DNA of 64,000 nt, from contig NZ_QMDL01000001.1 of NCBI RefSeq assembly GCF_003336705.1, forward strand, positions 186,001 to 250,000. The letters are read 5' to 3'. The DNA is from Marinobacter litoralis. Its GTDB lineage: Bacteria > Pseudomonadota > Gammaproteobacteria > Pseudomonadales > Oleiphilaceae. Made by a program: the position numbers and the translations under genes. Below the pieces are notes generated by a model. The model had not been told where the DNA came from. It saw only the letters and a list, made by a program, of their open reading frames with translations, and searched no databases. Positions 39,203-49,245 of the stretch are shown piece after piece (positions within the stretch are counted from its first letter, which is position 1; every line of letters starts with the position of its first letter).

Positions 39203-40573
39203 TTGGCAGTGGTAGAGAAACTGGCGCATTTTCTGAGCCGAAAAGGGATTGCCTATCGGCTCATTGAAACCGAACCCGCCAACAGTCTGGATGCCTTGGT
39301 GCTTGCGTCAGGGCGATCGCAGCACGACTTTATTCAGGCCACTATGCTGATCGACATGACCGGAGTGGTGATGGCTGTGCACCGGTTTGACAGTGCGCCG
39401 GATTTGGACTCGGTGCAGCAACTAACCGGGCGACGCCTGAAGCCGTTGACCGCCCGCCAGATAAGCCGGTTGTTCGGTGATTGTGCGCCCGGCTTTGTGC
39501 CGCCCCTGGGCGCGGCATGGGGGATTCCTGTGCTGGTGGATGAAGACGTCAATACTGCCGATACGGTGATTTTTACTGGCGGGGCGAATCATTCATTGCT
39601 TGAGATGGATGGACGCTCATTGAGACTTGCGCTGGCGGGCGCAAGGGAAGGGCGACTGGTGATCCATGGTCAGGGTGTGGGTGAGCGTGAAGCCTTAACG
39701 CTCGAGCAGGTGGCCGACAAGCTCCAGAAGCTTTACCGTTTGCCTCCGATGCCCGCCCTGGCCTTGCGCATTCTCCGGCTGACTGGCAACCCAGAGGCTT
39801 CGGCGAAGGAGCTGTCGGAGCTGATCGAGTTCGATCCCAGCATGACGGCACAGATCATGCGGTATGCCCGTTCCGCTTTGTTTGCCTACCCCGGTCAGGT
39901 CAATACGGTTCAAGAGGCTGTGACGCGAGTTCTGGGCTTTGATCGCGTGGCCCATATAGCGCTGGGGATTGCCTCGGTCCAGGCCTTTGATGTGCCGCGC
40001 AACGGGCCCTTGGGGATGGACAACTTCTGGCGACATTCGTTGTACTGTGCCTTCCTCTGCCAGGGTTTGGCTGCCCGAGCCGGGCATGATAAAGGTTTGG
40101 CTTATCTGTGTGGGCTGTTGCACAATTTCGGTTTATTGTTGATCGGGCATCTGTTTCCGACCGAATTCGACGAGCTGAACGCGCTCAGAGAGATTAACCC
40201 CAAAGCCAGCCTGCAAGCGTTGGAGCAGGAAGTTCTGGGGCACAGCGAACAGGAAGATATTCTTTCCGTGGGTCACGGCGCGATCGGTGGTATCTTGCAT
40301 CGGCTTTGGCAGCTGCCAGAACCTGTAATCAAAGCGGCCGGCATGCACCAACATATTGGATACAACGGCGACCATGAAGAGTATGTGGTGATGGTTCAAC
40401 TCGCTAATGCGGTGTTGAAAGAGCAAGGAATTGGTGATGAGTTCAATGCCGATGATGTGCCGGCTCTGGTTGCCGCGTTAGGGTTGGACATAACCGATCT
40501 GGAACGGGTGAAACAAGACGTAGAGCAAGTATCTTCCGACTTGGATGTGCTCGCATCCTCCTTGTCTTCTTGA
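39203..40573 (+). CDS. Fusion of YbaK-type tRNA-editing domain and HDOD domain
   Basis: A 456-residue protein in two parts. Residues 1-155 resemble the YbaK/ProX aminoacyl-tRNA deacylase fold (KLAHFLSRKGIAYRLIET, GRRLKPLTARQISRLFGDCAPGFVPPLGAAWGIPVLVDE). From about residue 175 an HDOD domain follows (LPPMPALALRILRLTGNPEASAKELSELI, AYLCGLLHNFGLLLIGHLFP). In place of the HD metal pair it has LLHNFG, so hydrolase activity is unlikely. Similar fusions occur in Pseudomonas, but I know of no defined role. Start: TTG 39203 after an AAAGGAG site; GTG 39209 is an alternative. It stands alone between ppc and adk. Confidence 0.8.
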   Translation: MAVVEKLAHFLSRKGIAYRLIETEPANSLDALVLASGRSQHDFIQATMLIDMTGVVMAVHRFDSAPDLDSVQQLTGRRLKPLTARQISRLFGDCAPGFVPPLGAAWGIPVLVDEDVNTADTVIFTGGANHSLLEMDGRSLRLALAGAREGRLVIHGQGVGEREALTLEQVADKLQKLYRLPPMPALALRILRLTGNPEASAKELSELIEFDPSMTAQIMRYARSALFAYPGQVNTVQEAVTRVLGFDRVAHIALGIASVQAFDVPRNGPLGMDNFWRHSLYCAFLCQGLAARAGHDKGLAYLCGLLHNFGLLLIGHLFPTEFDELNALREINPKASLQALEQEVLGHSEQEDILSVGHGAIGGILHRLWQLPEPVIKAAGMHQHIGYNGDHEEYVVMVQLANAVLKEQGIGDEFNADDVPALVAALGLDITDLERVKQDVEQVSSDLDVLASSLSS

Positions 40574-40665
40574 GCCAAACGACCTTGCTCAAGCCAGCTA
40601 TATCCACTTTGCATCTATTTAAAATACGCGATGATACAGAGGTCGACTTTCTCTGCAGGGGCTGA

Positions 40666-41454
<789 letters not shown>

Positions 41455-41486
41455 CTGAAACCGGAGTAGCCGCGGAGGCCTGATCT

Positions 41487-42194
41487 GTGAAGTTGTTAGC
41501 ACTGGATACGTCTTCCGAAGGCTGCTCCGCCGCTTTGTGGCTCGATGGCCAGATTACCGAGCGGTTTGAACTGGCCCCTCGTGGCCATACCCGCCTTTTA
41601 ATGCCCATGGTGCGCGAACTGCTCGCCGAACAGGGGCTGAAACCTTCCGATCTGGATGCCTTAGCCTTTGCTCGTGGGCCGGGGTCGTTTACCGGATTAC
41701 GCATCGCCACCGGAGTTATTCAAGGTTTGGCTTGGGGGCTCGATTTGCCGGTTGTACCGGTATCTTCATTGGCGGCTGTAGCTCTTAACGCGATTGAAGA
41801 GCATCAGTTATCCGACGGTAGCGGTGTTGCGGTCGCGTTCGATGCACGTATGAGTGAGGTGTATTGGGCGACCTTTGCCTGCCGGGGCGGCCTGCCTGTT
41901 TTGCAGGGCGACGAACGGGTGTGTCATCCGGATAAGGTCAGCCTGACCGAGTCGGACGATATAACCGGCACCTGGTTTGGTGCAGGTCAAGGCTGGAAGT
42001 TTCAAAGTGACATGCCGGAGGCTGTAGCAACTCGTATGGCCTCCGTTGATCTCTCTCTCGTGCCGAGGGCGGCTCATGTCGCTCGCTTGGCGATCCCCGA
42101 ATTTCATGCGGGTCAGGCAGTTCCTGCGGAGCAGGCACAGCCAGTGTATGTCCGCGATGAAGTCACCTGGAAGAAGCTCCCGGGGCGGGAATAG
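41487..42194 (+). CDS. tsaB: tRNA threonylcarbamoyladenosine biosynthesis protein TsaB
   Basis: TsaB forms a complex with TsaD and TsaE that transfers the threonylcarbamoyl group to A37 of ANN-decoding tRNAs. It has the ASKHA fold with LALDTSSEGCSAALW at the N-terminus and the diagnostic FARGPGSFTGLRIATGVIQGLAWG at about residues 60-83. The length is 235. The start is GTG with CGGAGG before it, 32 bases after adk; co-transcription with adk and rsmJ is likely. Confidence 0.94.
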   Translation: MKLLALDTSSEGCSAALWLDGQITERFELAPRGHTRLLMPMVRELLAEQGLKPSDLDALAFARGPGSFTGLRIATGVIQGLAWGLDLPVVPVSSLAAVALNAIEEHQLSDGSGVAVAFDARMSEVYWATFACRGGLPVLQGDERVCHPDKVSLTESDDITGTWFGAGQGWKFQSDMPEAVATRMASVDLSLVPRAAHVARLAIPEFHAGQAVPAEQAQPVYVRDEVTWKKLPGRE

Positions 42195-42212
42195 TCTCGG
42201 GAGACCATTGCC

Positions 42213-43037
42213 ATGGCTGATAGCTCACCCGTAAATTCCATCTCTCTGGAAGACATTGTTGCCGTGGGTTGTACCCCGTTGGGAGACAACCAGGGCGCCA
42301 GGAATCTCGCCGATCAACTGGGACTGACTTGGCTGGGCTTAGTGAAGCCAAAGCTTGTCAGGGACTTTCCTGTGTTGCTGATGATGGATGACCAAGGGTT
42401 GGCTCTTCAGCTAACCGGGAAAGGCGCTCCCGGCCCTGTCAGGGCCGAGTTCGTGACGGGCAAGATGGGTTATCGGCGCGAGCATGGGGGAGGCACCGGT
42501 CAGCTGGTGGCCCGCGCGGTGGGCTTGCAGAAAACCAAATCGGAGTTGCACGTGCTCGACGCCACTGCAGGTTTGGGGCAAGACGCGTTCGTGCTGGCAG
42601 GACTGGGCTGCAAAGTGACGCTGTTTGAGCGTAATCCGGTTATTCATGCGTTGTTGGCCGACGGTCTGGCACGAGCCGCGTTAAATGCGGAATGTGCCGC
42701 CGTGGTGCAACGTATGGATTTGCAAACCGGCAATTCTGTGGACTGGCTACGGGAGTCCGGTGCCGAAGTGGCGGACGTGGTCTATCTGGACCCAATGTTT
42801 CCGCACCGTGATAAATCGGCCTTGGTGAAGAAAGAAATGCAGGTGTTCCGGCAGGTGGTCGGCGATGATGACGATTCGGAACAATTGTTGGAGGCCGCGT
42901 TGTCAGCGGCTCGCTACCGGGTGGTGGTTAAGCGGCCCCGTAAGGCTCCGTCAGTGGCAGGGCCGAAACCTGCAACGCAGGTGGAAGGCAAAAGCAGTCG
43001 TTACGATATTTATCCGCTAAAAGCCCTGCCGGGCTGA
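42213..43037 (+). CDS. rsmJ: 16S rRNA (guanine-1516-N2)-methyltransferase RsmJ
   Basis: RsmJ (YhiQ) methylates G1516 of 16S rRNA with S-adenosylmethionine. Motif I appears as [19 protein letters not shown] (about residues 113-131), the next motif as [18 protein letters not shown], and the catalytic region as [21 protein letters not shown]. The C-terminus [13 protein letters not shown] also fits the family. The length is 274. The gene begins 18 bases after tsaB and its stop lies inside a convergent terminator with plsB. Confidence 0.93.
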   Translation: MADSSPVNSISLEDIVAVGCTPLGDNQGARNLADQLGLTWLGLVKPKLVRDFPVLLMMDDQGLALQLTGKGAPGPVRAEFVTGKMGYRREHGGGTGQLVARAVGLQKTKSELHVLDATAGLGQDAFVLAGLGCKVTLFERNPVIHALLADGLARAALNAECAAVVQRMDLQTGNSVDWLRESGAEVADVVYLDPMFPHRDKSALVKKEMQVFRQVVGDDDDSEQLLEAALSAARYRVVVKRPRKAPSVAGPKPATQVEGKSSRYDIYPLKALPG

Positions 43038-43061
43038 ATCTGATCCATCCCGGCAGGGTTT
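43024..43061. terminator. Bidirectional terminator between rsmJ and plsB
   Basis: CCCTGCCGGG (43024-43033) pairs perfectly with CCCGGCAGGG (43049-43058). TTT follows on the plus strand and CTTTT on the minus strand, so one hairpin can serve both convergent genes. The left arm overlaps the last codons of rsmJ. Confidence 0.8.
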
Positions 43062-43066
43062 GTTGT

Positions 43067-45538
43067 TCAGGCGTCCATCATCGTGATTTGCTGAATCGCC
43101 TGGCGTTTCTCAACGCTCAGCACCAAGCGCGCATCTTCAGCGACTTCATCCAGCCCCTCTCCGTAACATAGCCGACCATCTTCGTCTGCAATAAGTACTT
43201 CATTCTTTTGCATGTTCGCGATGAAACTGCGGAACAGGGTTTTGTCGAAAAATTCCGGAGCGTTCAGGCCAAACAAGATCGACATTCGCTCAGCCAGCAG
43301 CGTGCTCTGTTCTTCCAGTTCGGCCGCAGTCAGTTTGCCCGAGCCGTATTTACGCAGGATGCCCAGAGCGATGTGGTAGCGCTCAAGGGTCTGAATGACA
43401 AAGCGTGACAGAATGCGCGCGCGCAACATCGATTCAGTGCCCTCTTCGGGCCGGCTGAGCTTGTCTTCTTCAAGAGCCACAAGCAGGCCTTGCTGGATCA
43501 ACACGTCAATCCACTGGTGGATGATGGTTTCGATTTCGTCTTGTGTGTAGCGGAGGAAAAGCTCCGACTGAAGGTAAGGGTAGGCAACGCTCGCCAGGAA
43601 GACGATTTTCTCGCGACGCAGACAGGCCTTGTTCTCGAACAGGCTGACAATCAGTGCCGGAAGGGCAAACAGGTGCTGAATGTTGTTACGGTAATACGTC
43701 ATCAGGATGGCGTTGGAGCCTTCCAATGAAATGATATCACCCAGCTTTTGAGGCAAGCGGTTAATCAGCCCCATGCCCTCGCAGTAGGTCAGCCAGTCTT
43801 TTGCATCGCCTTCAGGTAATGTCACGGTGTCGGCGTATGGGAATGCTTTCAGCATGCTGGCAAACTGGTCCATTAGGCGCACCAGCTGGCCTTCGTCCAT
43901 CGCCATTCTCTCGGTGCCCAGTAAAACGGTTGCGGTAATGCCTATCGGATTGACCGCGACTGCCGCATTGATATTGCCCGCTACCCGCTGAGACAGTTCT
44001 GATACCGCATCAGGCAGCCAGTCTGGCCGGTACTCGGGATCGTAGGCTTCTTCGCGCCAGGTGCCGCGCACATCGTCTAACACGTTAGCCAGCGGAATAG
44101 GCTCGCCGAAGTTCAAGGAAACCCGGCCAAACGAGTTGCTGAGCTTGCGGACCGTTTTGGCCAGCCCGAACACGCTTTCTTTTTGCTTCTTCTTGCCGCG
44201 CAGCTCACCGAGATAGGAGCGGCCTTCCATCACCTTCTCGTAACCGATGTAGACGGGCACAAAAACAATCGGTTTCCGGTTGTCGCGCAGAAAGCTGCGC
44301 ACGGTCATCGACAACATGCCGGGTCTCGGCGGCAGCATGCGTCCGGTTCGTGAACGGCCACCCTCTACGAAGTACTCAACCGAATAACCCCGGGTGAACA
44401 TCACATGCATGTACTCATTGAATACAGTGGCATACAACGGGTTGTCCTTGAAGCTTCGGCGCATGAAGAATGCACCACCACGGCGAAGAATCGGGCCGAC
44501 GATGGGCATGTTCAAATTGATACCTGCCGCTATATGGGGGGGCATCAACCCGTTCTTGTAAAGGACATAAGACAACAGAAGATAATCGATGTGGGAGCGG
44601 TGGCAGGGCACATAAACAACCGAGCTGTCCTGTGCGACTTCTTTGGCAACCTGAATGTTGTTAATCGCAATGCCGTTGTAGATGCGGTTCCAGAGCCAGG
44701 CGAGCACCCGTTCCATAAAACGGATGGTCACAATGGACATGCTGGCGGCAATCTCGTCGGCGTATTTGTATGCGCGTGCACGGACTTTTTCAGGTGCGAT
44801 GTCTTCTTTGGCGGCAGTTTCCCGTATGGCTTCTTTCACTGCGGGGGTGCGCAGTAGCCCTTCAACCAGTGTGCGGCGATGGGATAAATCCGGCCCCAGA
44901 ACGGCTTGGCGTACGCGCCGGAAATGGGTGCGGAGAATGCGGCCCAGTTTACGCCGGGCTTTTTCTTCGTTGTTGCGGTACTCGTCTACGACTTTGTTAA
45001 GTGACAACGGTTGGTTGAACTGAACGTAGGTGTTGCGGCCGTGAACCAGGATCAAAAGCATTTTTTGTAGTCGGCCGGCAACGGACCAGGTATCGGAAAG
45101 CAGGAGTTTGACCAGCGATTTTTCTTTGTCGGGAGAACGCCCCCAAAAGAGTGATACAGGGACAATCTGCACGTCTTTTTCCGGGTGCTTTACCCCGAAT
45201 TTGACGAGCTCACTGAACTCTTTGGTAGGCACGGGTTTTTGTCTGCCGCCCCTGAACAAGCCGCCCACCCGTTGGTAAAGAAAGAAGAACGAATGGGTAG
45301 AGCTGTTCTTGACCGGGAGTTCAGGGGCTGGCCCGGACAGTTTGGCCCGAATCACTTCTTGCTCCAAAACCAATCGGCTCGACAACGAACTGTACTGGAG
45401 GACGTAGCACACGGGTTTTTCAGGATCGAGCCCGAGATCTTCCAATGTGTTGCCGCTGACGTCTGTGCGAACCCATAAAAACAGGATTTTGCGGAAAAAA
45501 CACAGGATCAGGCTGCGAATGCCCTGATAAAATCGCAT
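43067..45538 (-). CDS. plsB: Glycerol-3-phosphate 1-O-acyltransferase PlsB
   Basis: PlsB is the inner-membrane enzyme that acylates glycerol-3-phosphate at position 1 from acyl-CoA or acyl-ACP, the first step of phospholipid synthesis. The acyltransferase block with the HxxxxD motif is CHRSHIDYLLLSYVLY near residue 310. Further blocks are GGAFFMRRSFKDNPLYATVF, FVEGGRSRTGRMLPPRPG and FVPVYIGYEKVMEG. The length is 823 residues, as expected. GGAG 9 bases before ATG 45538 is the ribosome-binding site. It stands alone, divergent from nudC. Confidence 0.96.
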   Translation of the reverse strand: MRFYQGIRSLILCFFRKILFLWVRTDVSGNTLEDLGLDPEKPVCYVLQYSSLSSRLVLEQEVIRAKLSGPAPELPVKNSSTHSFFFLYQRVGGLFRGGRQKPVPTKEFSELVKFGVKHPEKDVQIVPVSLFWGRSPDKEKSLVKLLLSDTWSVAGRLQKMLLILVHGRNTYVQFNQPLSLNKVVDEYRNNEEKARRKLGRILRTHFRRVRQAVLGPDLSHRRTLVEGLLRTPAVKEAIRETAAKEDIAPEKVRARAYKYADEIAASMSIVTIRFMERVLAWLWNRIYNGIAINNIQVAKEVAQDSSVVYVPCHRSHIDYLLLSYVLYKNGLMPPHIAAGINLNMPIVGPILRRGGAFFMRRSFKDNPLYATVFNEYMHVMFTRGYSVEYFVEGGRSRTGRMLPPRPGMLSMTVRSFLRDNRKPIVFVPVYIGYEKVMEGRSYLGELRGKKKQKESVFGLAKTVRKLSNSFGRVSLNFGEPIPLANVLDDVRGTWREEAYDPEYRPDWLPDAVSELSQRVAGNINAAVAVNPIGITATVLLGTERMAMDEGQLVRLMDQFASMLKAFPYADTVTLPEGDAKDWLTYCEGMGLINRLPQKLGDIISLEGSNAILMTYYRNNIQHLFALPALIVSLFENKACLRREKIVFLASVAYPYLQSELFLRYTQDEIETIIHQWIDVLIQQGLLVALEEDKLSRPEEGTESMLRARILSRFVIQTLERYHIALGILRKYGSGKLTAAELEEQSTLLAERMSILFGLNAPEFFDKTLFRSFIANMQKNEVLIADEDGRLCYGEGLDEVAEDARLVLSVEKRQAIQQITMMDA

Positions 45539-45674
45539 AAGATGTAACTCCGGACCTGGAAACAGTGGCCAAGTTTAACGGGTTGTCGCGAGGGCGAAAA
45601 GTCGTATAGACATTCTTGCCAGTTATTTCGATGTGTTACATTGCTGTCCAGCGTTAGATAAATAGGGGCTGGCT

Positions 45675-46502
45675 ATGGTGAATCACAGCGCGCAGTGGGT
45701 ACCCGGTTGGAGCGACGATACGCCAGAACAGGGTGATTTGTTGTTGGCGTTTTCCGGTGGCGGCATTTTAAAACCGGGCAACGGGTGGTTTTTGCGTTGG
45801 GGTGGCCCTGAAATGGGGGATAGCCGGCCAGAAGCCCTGCCCCTTGGAACCTGGTGCGGGCACAGAGTTTTTGTCAGTACCTTGCCGGACACCGGTTTGC
45901 CGGGCCTAAGCACTGTGACGCTCCGAGACGCGATATTACAAGTACCGGCTGCACCGGTCGAGCTACTAAGCACCGGGTTTCAGGTTTGGCAATGGTGGCA
46001 AGACCATCGTTTCTGCGGGCGCTGCGGTGAAGCGACACAAGCTCACCCACGTGAACGTGCCCGCTGGTGTGGGCGATGCAACGTTCCTTGGTATCCCAGA
46101 ATTTCACCTTGCGTGATTGTGGTTATTCGTCGAGATGACCGATTTCTGTTGGCCAAATCGTCCCGGGTTACCCGTAACTTTTATAGTTTGATCGCGGGTT
46201 TTGTTGAACCCGGCGAGAGTCTGGAGCAAGCGGTCGTTCGAGAAGTGAAAGAAGAAACCGGGCTGGATGTAGCGAACATCCGGTACCAAAACTCCCAGCC
46301 CTGGCCGTTCCCACACCAAATGATGATGGGCTTTTTTGCAGACTATCAAGGTGGTGATCTTGTGCTTCAGGAAGATGAGTTGGCTGATGCCGGCTGGTAC
46401 ACACCGGATGACCATCCGCCGATTCCCCCTGTCACCACCATTTCTGGTCAGCTAATTCAGGCCATGAAAGCCGAGATTAACTCTTCCGGAGCGTCATCCT
46501 GA
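45675..46502 (+). CDS. nudC: NADH pyrophosphatase / NAD-cap decapping enzyme NudC
   Basis: NudC hydrolyses NADH and removes NAD caps from bacterial RNA. A zinc ribbon has two CxxC pairs, FCGRCGE (from Cys114) and WCGRCN. The Nudix box follows as GFVEPGESLEQAVVREVKEETGLDV, and the NudC signature SQPWPFPHQMMMGF lies after it. The length is 275. The start is ATG 45675 with AGGGG upstream. murI begins 2 bases after its stop, so the two are probably co-transcribed. Confidence 0.94.
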   Translation: MVNHSAQWVPGWSDDTPEQGDLLLAFSGGGILKPGNGWFLRWGGPEMGDSRPEALPLGTWCGHRVFVSTLPDTGLPGLSTVTLRDAILQVPAAPVELLSTGFQVWQWWQDHRFCGRCGEATQAHPRERARWCGRCNVPWYPRISPCVIVVIRRDDRFLLAKSSRVTRNFYSLIAGFVEPGESLEQAVVREVKEETGLDVANIRYQNSQPWPFPHQMMMGFFADYQGGDLVLQEDELADAGWYTPDDHPPIPPVTTISGQLIQAMKAEINSSGASS

Positions 46503-46504
46503 CG

Positions 46505-47335
46505 ATGAGCAAACGTAATCCGAGAGTACTGGTGTTTGATTCCGGTGTGGGTGGTTTCAGCGTGGCTGCCTGTATACATCGAACTTTGCCCGGCGCAGAG
46601 TTGCTGTATGTAGCCGACAACGCGGGGTTTCCCTATGGCGATCAGCCTGAACAAGTGGTGATCGAACGCTGCTGTTCGCTGATCGAAGCGTGTGTTCAGG
46701 AAACGTCGTGCGATGTCATCGTTATTGCCTGTAATACCGCCAGCACGGTTGTCCTGCCTCATTTGAGAGCTCGAACAGAGATCCCTGTGGTGGGCGTGGT
46801 GCCTGCGATCAAACCGGCTTCGCAATGCACGGTGAACCGGAAAATCGGCGTTCTGGCTACTCCAGCTACGGTAAAACGACCTTACCTGGATGAGCTTATT
46901 CGAGACTTTGCGAGTGACTGCGAGGTGGTTCGATTGGGCGATCCCAACCTGGTGCGCTGGGCAGAGGAATTGGTTTCCGGCCAGGAGCCGAAACAGCCCC
47001 TTCTGAATGACGTTCTGCTTCCATTCCAACAACGTGGTGTGGACACCGTCGTTTTAGGGTGTACCCATTATCCTTTGTTGCTGCCTTGGTTTCGGGAAAG
47101 CTTGCCCGGGGTGAAATTTTGGGTCGATTCGGGGCAGGCAATTGCTCGGCGTGTGGAGTATTTACTGCAAAATGCCGGCTGCATGCCGGTTCCAGAAGCG
47201 CCAGAGGAGTTGGCGGGGGCGGTCGTCAGAACGGCCTGTTTTTCAGGCCCCGCGCCCGCCGGTATTGCCCGCTTTCTGGAGGGGATGGGCATGCCTGTTG
47301 CTGATGTGAAGAGCCACTGGCCCGACTCAAAGTAG
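46505..47335 (+). CDS. murI: Glutamate racemase
   Basis: MurI supplies D-glutamate for peptidoglycan by cofactor-independent racemisation. The two catalytic cysteines are in VIACNTAST (Cys76) and LGCTHYPLLL (Cys186); VFDSGVGGFSV is the N-terminal signature. The length is 276 residues. No strong ribosome-binding site precedes ATG 46505, consistent with coupling to nudC. Its 3' end overlaps the convergent DUF2156 gene by 9 bases. Confidence 0.94.
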   Translation: MSKRNPRVLVFDSGVGGFSVAACIHRTLPGAELLYVADNAGFPYGDQPEQVVIERCCSLIEACVQETSCDVIVIACNTASTVVLPHLRARTEIPVVGVVPAIKPASQCTVNRKIGVLATPATVKRPYLDELIRDFASDCEVVRLGDPNLVRWAEELVSGQEPKQPLLNDVLLPFQQRGVDTVVLGCTHYPLLLPWFRESLPGVKFWVDSGQAIARRVEYLLQNAGCMPVPEAPEELAGAVVRTACFSGPAPAGIARFLEGMGMPVADVKSHWPDSK

Positions 47336-48334
47336 CCGGGTCAGCTTGAACATGGCGAAGAATTCAAGCGCCGGAATGGCCCGTTTGTGACAGCAATAGG
47401 TCTTGAAGTTTTCGCCGCGAAAGCGGGACTTTGTAAACTCCAGACCTTTGAAGTTGTATAGAAAGTTCCCTTTGTCGTAGATGCCGTGCATCAGCTTTTT
47501 CAACAGCCGGCTTTCCTGATGTTCGGTGGTTTTATCCAGTGATAAAGGGATCAGACCCAAATCGATGAACGGAACTCCTTCTTCTTTAAAGACCTCCATA
47601 GCGTGGGCCATCAACGTGTAGAAAATGCCCTGGCGGAAATCTGCATTTGCCCGTGAGATGTTCGGCACGTAGCTGATGATTTCGTTATTGAGGTAGATCG
47701 GATCGAAATAGATAAAGCCAACCGCTTTGCCATCCTGGTAGGCATAGAAGTGACGCTCGTTCTCACGGTAATCCATTTCCATCGGGCGAATCAGGAAACG
47801 GATTTCATTGCTTTTGCACTTGCGGGTACGTATCCAGGCCTCGGATATTTCACGAGTGTTATCGTCGCTGTAGCGTTCTTTAACAGTGATCCCGTGCTTG
47901 TCGGCCTGATTCAGAGCGGTGCGCAAGATCTGTTTCTTTTTACCGGTCAGAGACCATTTCTGAAGTTCGATCCGGGACTCGCAGCCAAATTGGGTGCCAT
48001 ACATGCCGAAACGCAGGTGCAGAAAATCCACTACAGCCTTGGACACCTGAACGTATGAGGCCTTCGGAAATTTCTGCTGGAACTGCTCTAGAATCACGGG
48101 GAAATCTTCCCGAGCCGCAACCGGATCGGACAGCACGAAGGTGCCGCCCCATTTGCGCATGTAAGCAATGTAGCCGACGCCCGGTACATCGAAATATTGC
48201 ATGCCGGGCTGTAGGGTGGAGAACGACTGAGAGTGAGCTCCGTGTTGTTTCAGGTAGCCCACCCGTTCTGAAAATGTGAACTGGCAACGCGCGTTTTCGT
48301 TGATGCCATCGAGTGCAAGAATTTGGTCTGACAT
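47327..48334 (-). CDS. DUF2156 protein (MprF C-terminal-like GNAT fold)
   Basis: This 335-residue protein resembles the cytoplasmic domain of lysyl-phosphatidylglycerol synthases (DUF2156, tandem GNAT folds) but lacks membrane helices. Typical stretches are GYIAYMRKWGGTFVLSDPVAA, KKKQILRTALNQADKHGI and VPFIDLGLIPLS. A transfer of an aminoacyl or acyl group to a lipid or peptide is possible; the substrate cannot be told. ATG 48334 was chosen for a GGGAG site 8 bases upstream; the frame runs on to 48415 over the methyltransferase end. It lies 44 bases after the methyltransferase gene and converges on murI with a 9-base overlap. Confidence 0.75.
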   Translation of the reverse strand: MSDQILALDGINENARCQFTFSERVGYLKQHGAHSQSFSTLQPGMQYFDVPGVGYIAYMRKWGGTFVLSDPVAAREDFPVILEQFQQKFPKASYVQVSKAVVDFLHLRFGMYGTQFGCESRIELQKWSLTGKKKQILRTALNQADKHGITVKERYSDDNTREISEAWIRTRKCKSNEIRFLIRPMEMDYRENERHFYAYQDGKAVGFIYFDPIYLNNEIISYVPNISRANADFRQGIFYTLMAHAMEVFKEEGVPFIDLGLIPLSLDKTTEHQESRLLKKLMHGIYDKGNFLYNFKGLEFTKSRFRGENFKTYCCHKRAIPALEFFAMFKLTRLL

Positions 48335-48378
48335 AACACTGCTCCCGTAACCTTTTTTATTATCTTGGTTAATAGGTT

Positions 48379-49032
48379 TTAGGCTTTTTTCTGACCCAGA
48401 ATCGACCAGTAACAATCCATGTTAAGTAGCTTGAAGTGCTTCTTTTCGTTCACTTGCAAGCCCAAGCGCTGCATATGCTCGGGGTAGTTGTAGATTTTGT
48501 GGAAGGCGTTGTTGGCGAACAGCCAGAACACGAACACGGCCATGTACCAATAAAGTTTTTTGAACGTGCGAGAGAAAATGTTTCCGGTGGGGTAGCAAAA
48601 ATCACCAACGACGATTTTAGCCTCCGATTTGCCCAGGCTGATCAGATGTTCCAGCACTTTAACCATCATGTCTTCATCGAATACGTTCAGGAAAAAGTTG
48701 GCGACAACCATGTCGTATTGGTCTACCTCATCCACTTTCATTATATCGCTGTGGATGCGGCGAATGTTCAGGTGCGGTGCTTCTGCACTCAGGGCTTCAC
48801 CAAACTTACGCAGCATGGTTTCAGACAAATCGACCACCGTTACATCGGCCCCGAGTTCGGCTGCGCGAATGGCGTCACGACCATGGCCGACACCGGCAAA
48901 TAAAACCCGGTCGCCTTTTTGCACGGTTTCAACGTCCAGCATGGCAGTTTTGCAGTGATGAATGTTTTTGCCGCTGTAAAGGTTGCTGAGAAAATCGTAG
49001 ACGGGACCGATATATTTGTACTTGTCGCGCAT
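48379..49032 (-). CDS. Class I SAM-dependent methyltransferase, substrate unknown
   Basis: A 217-residue protein with a class I methyltransferase fold: VLFAGVGHGRDAIRAAELGADVTVVDLS is motif I and the second strand, and YDMVVANFFLNVF is the motif IV region. A hydrophobic segment near residues 160-176 (LYWYMAVFVFWLFANNAF) suggests a membrane or lipid-near substrate. The N-terminus KYKYIGPVYDFLSNLYSG is like UbiE and phospholipid methyltransferases, but I cannot assign it. It is followed by the DUF2156 gene and probably shares its transcript. A 13-base palindrome ACCGTTAAACGGT (49086-49098) lies about 55 bases upstream. Confidence 0.75.
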   Translation of the reverse strand: MRDKYKYIGPVYDFLSNLYSGKNIHHCKTAMLDVETVQKGDRVLFAGVGHGRDAIRAAELGADVTVVDLSETMLRKFGEALSAEAPHLNIRRIHSDIMKVDEVDQYDMVVANFFLNVFDEDMMVKVLEHLISLGKSEAKIVVGDFCYPTGNIFSRTFKKLYWYMAVFVFWLFANNAFHKIYNYPEHMQRLGLQVNEKKHFKLLNMDCYWSILGQKKA

Positions 49033-49085
49033 CGTTACTGCCTTCTTTCTGGTATCTGTTTGCCGCCACCTTTTTGTCGTTGTTA

Positions 49086-49098
49086 ACCGTTAAACGGT
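49086..49098. repeat. Short palindrome upstream of the methyltransferase gene
   Basis: ACCGTT-A-AACGGT is a perfect inverted repeat in the 213-base gap between the methyltransferase start and the end of the GGDEF-EAL gene. It could be an operator for the methyltransferase-DUF2156 unit. No other support is seen, and a palindrome this short can occur by chance. Confidence 0.3.
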
Positions 49099-49245
49099 GA
49101 GTTCGGTGGCGTGCGTGTAAGAACAAGATTAGAGAAGGCGCTGAGCGAAATATGTGCAGTAGCACGCATTTCGAGATACAAAAAATAACGAGCAGCAACG
49201 CTTTGCTAACCTCGTCAACCTTTGTGATAGGAGTGTCTTACAATC

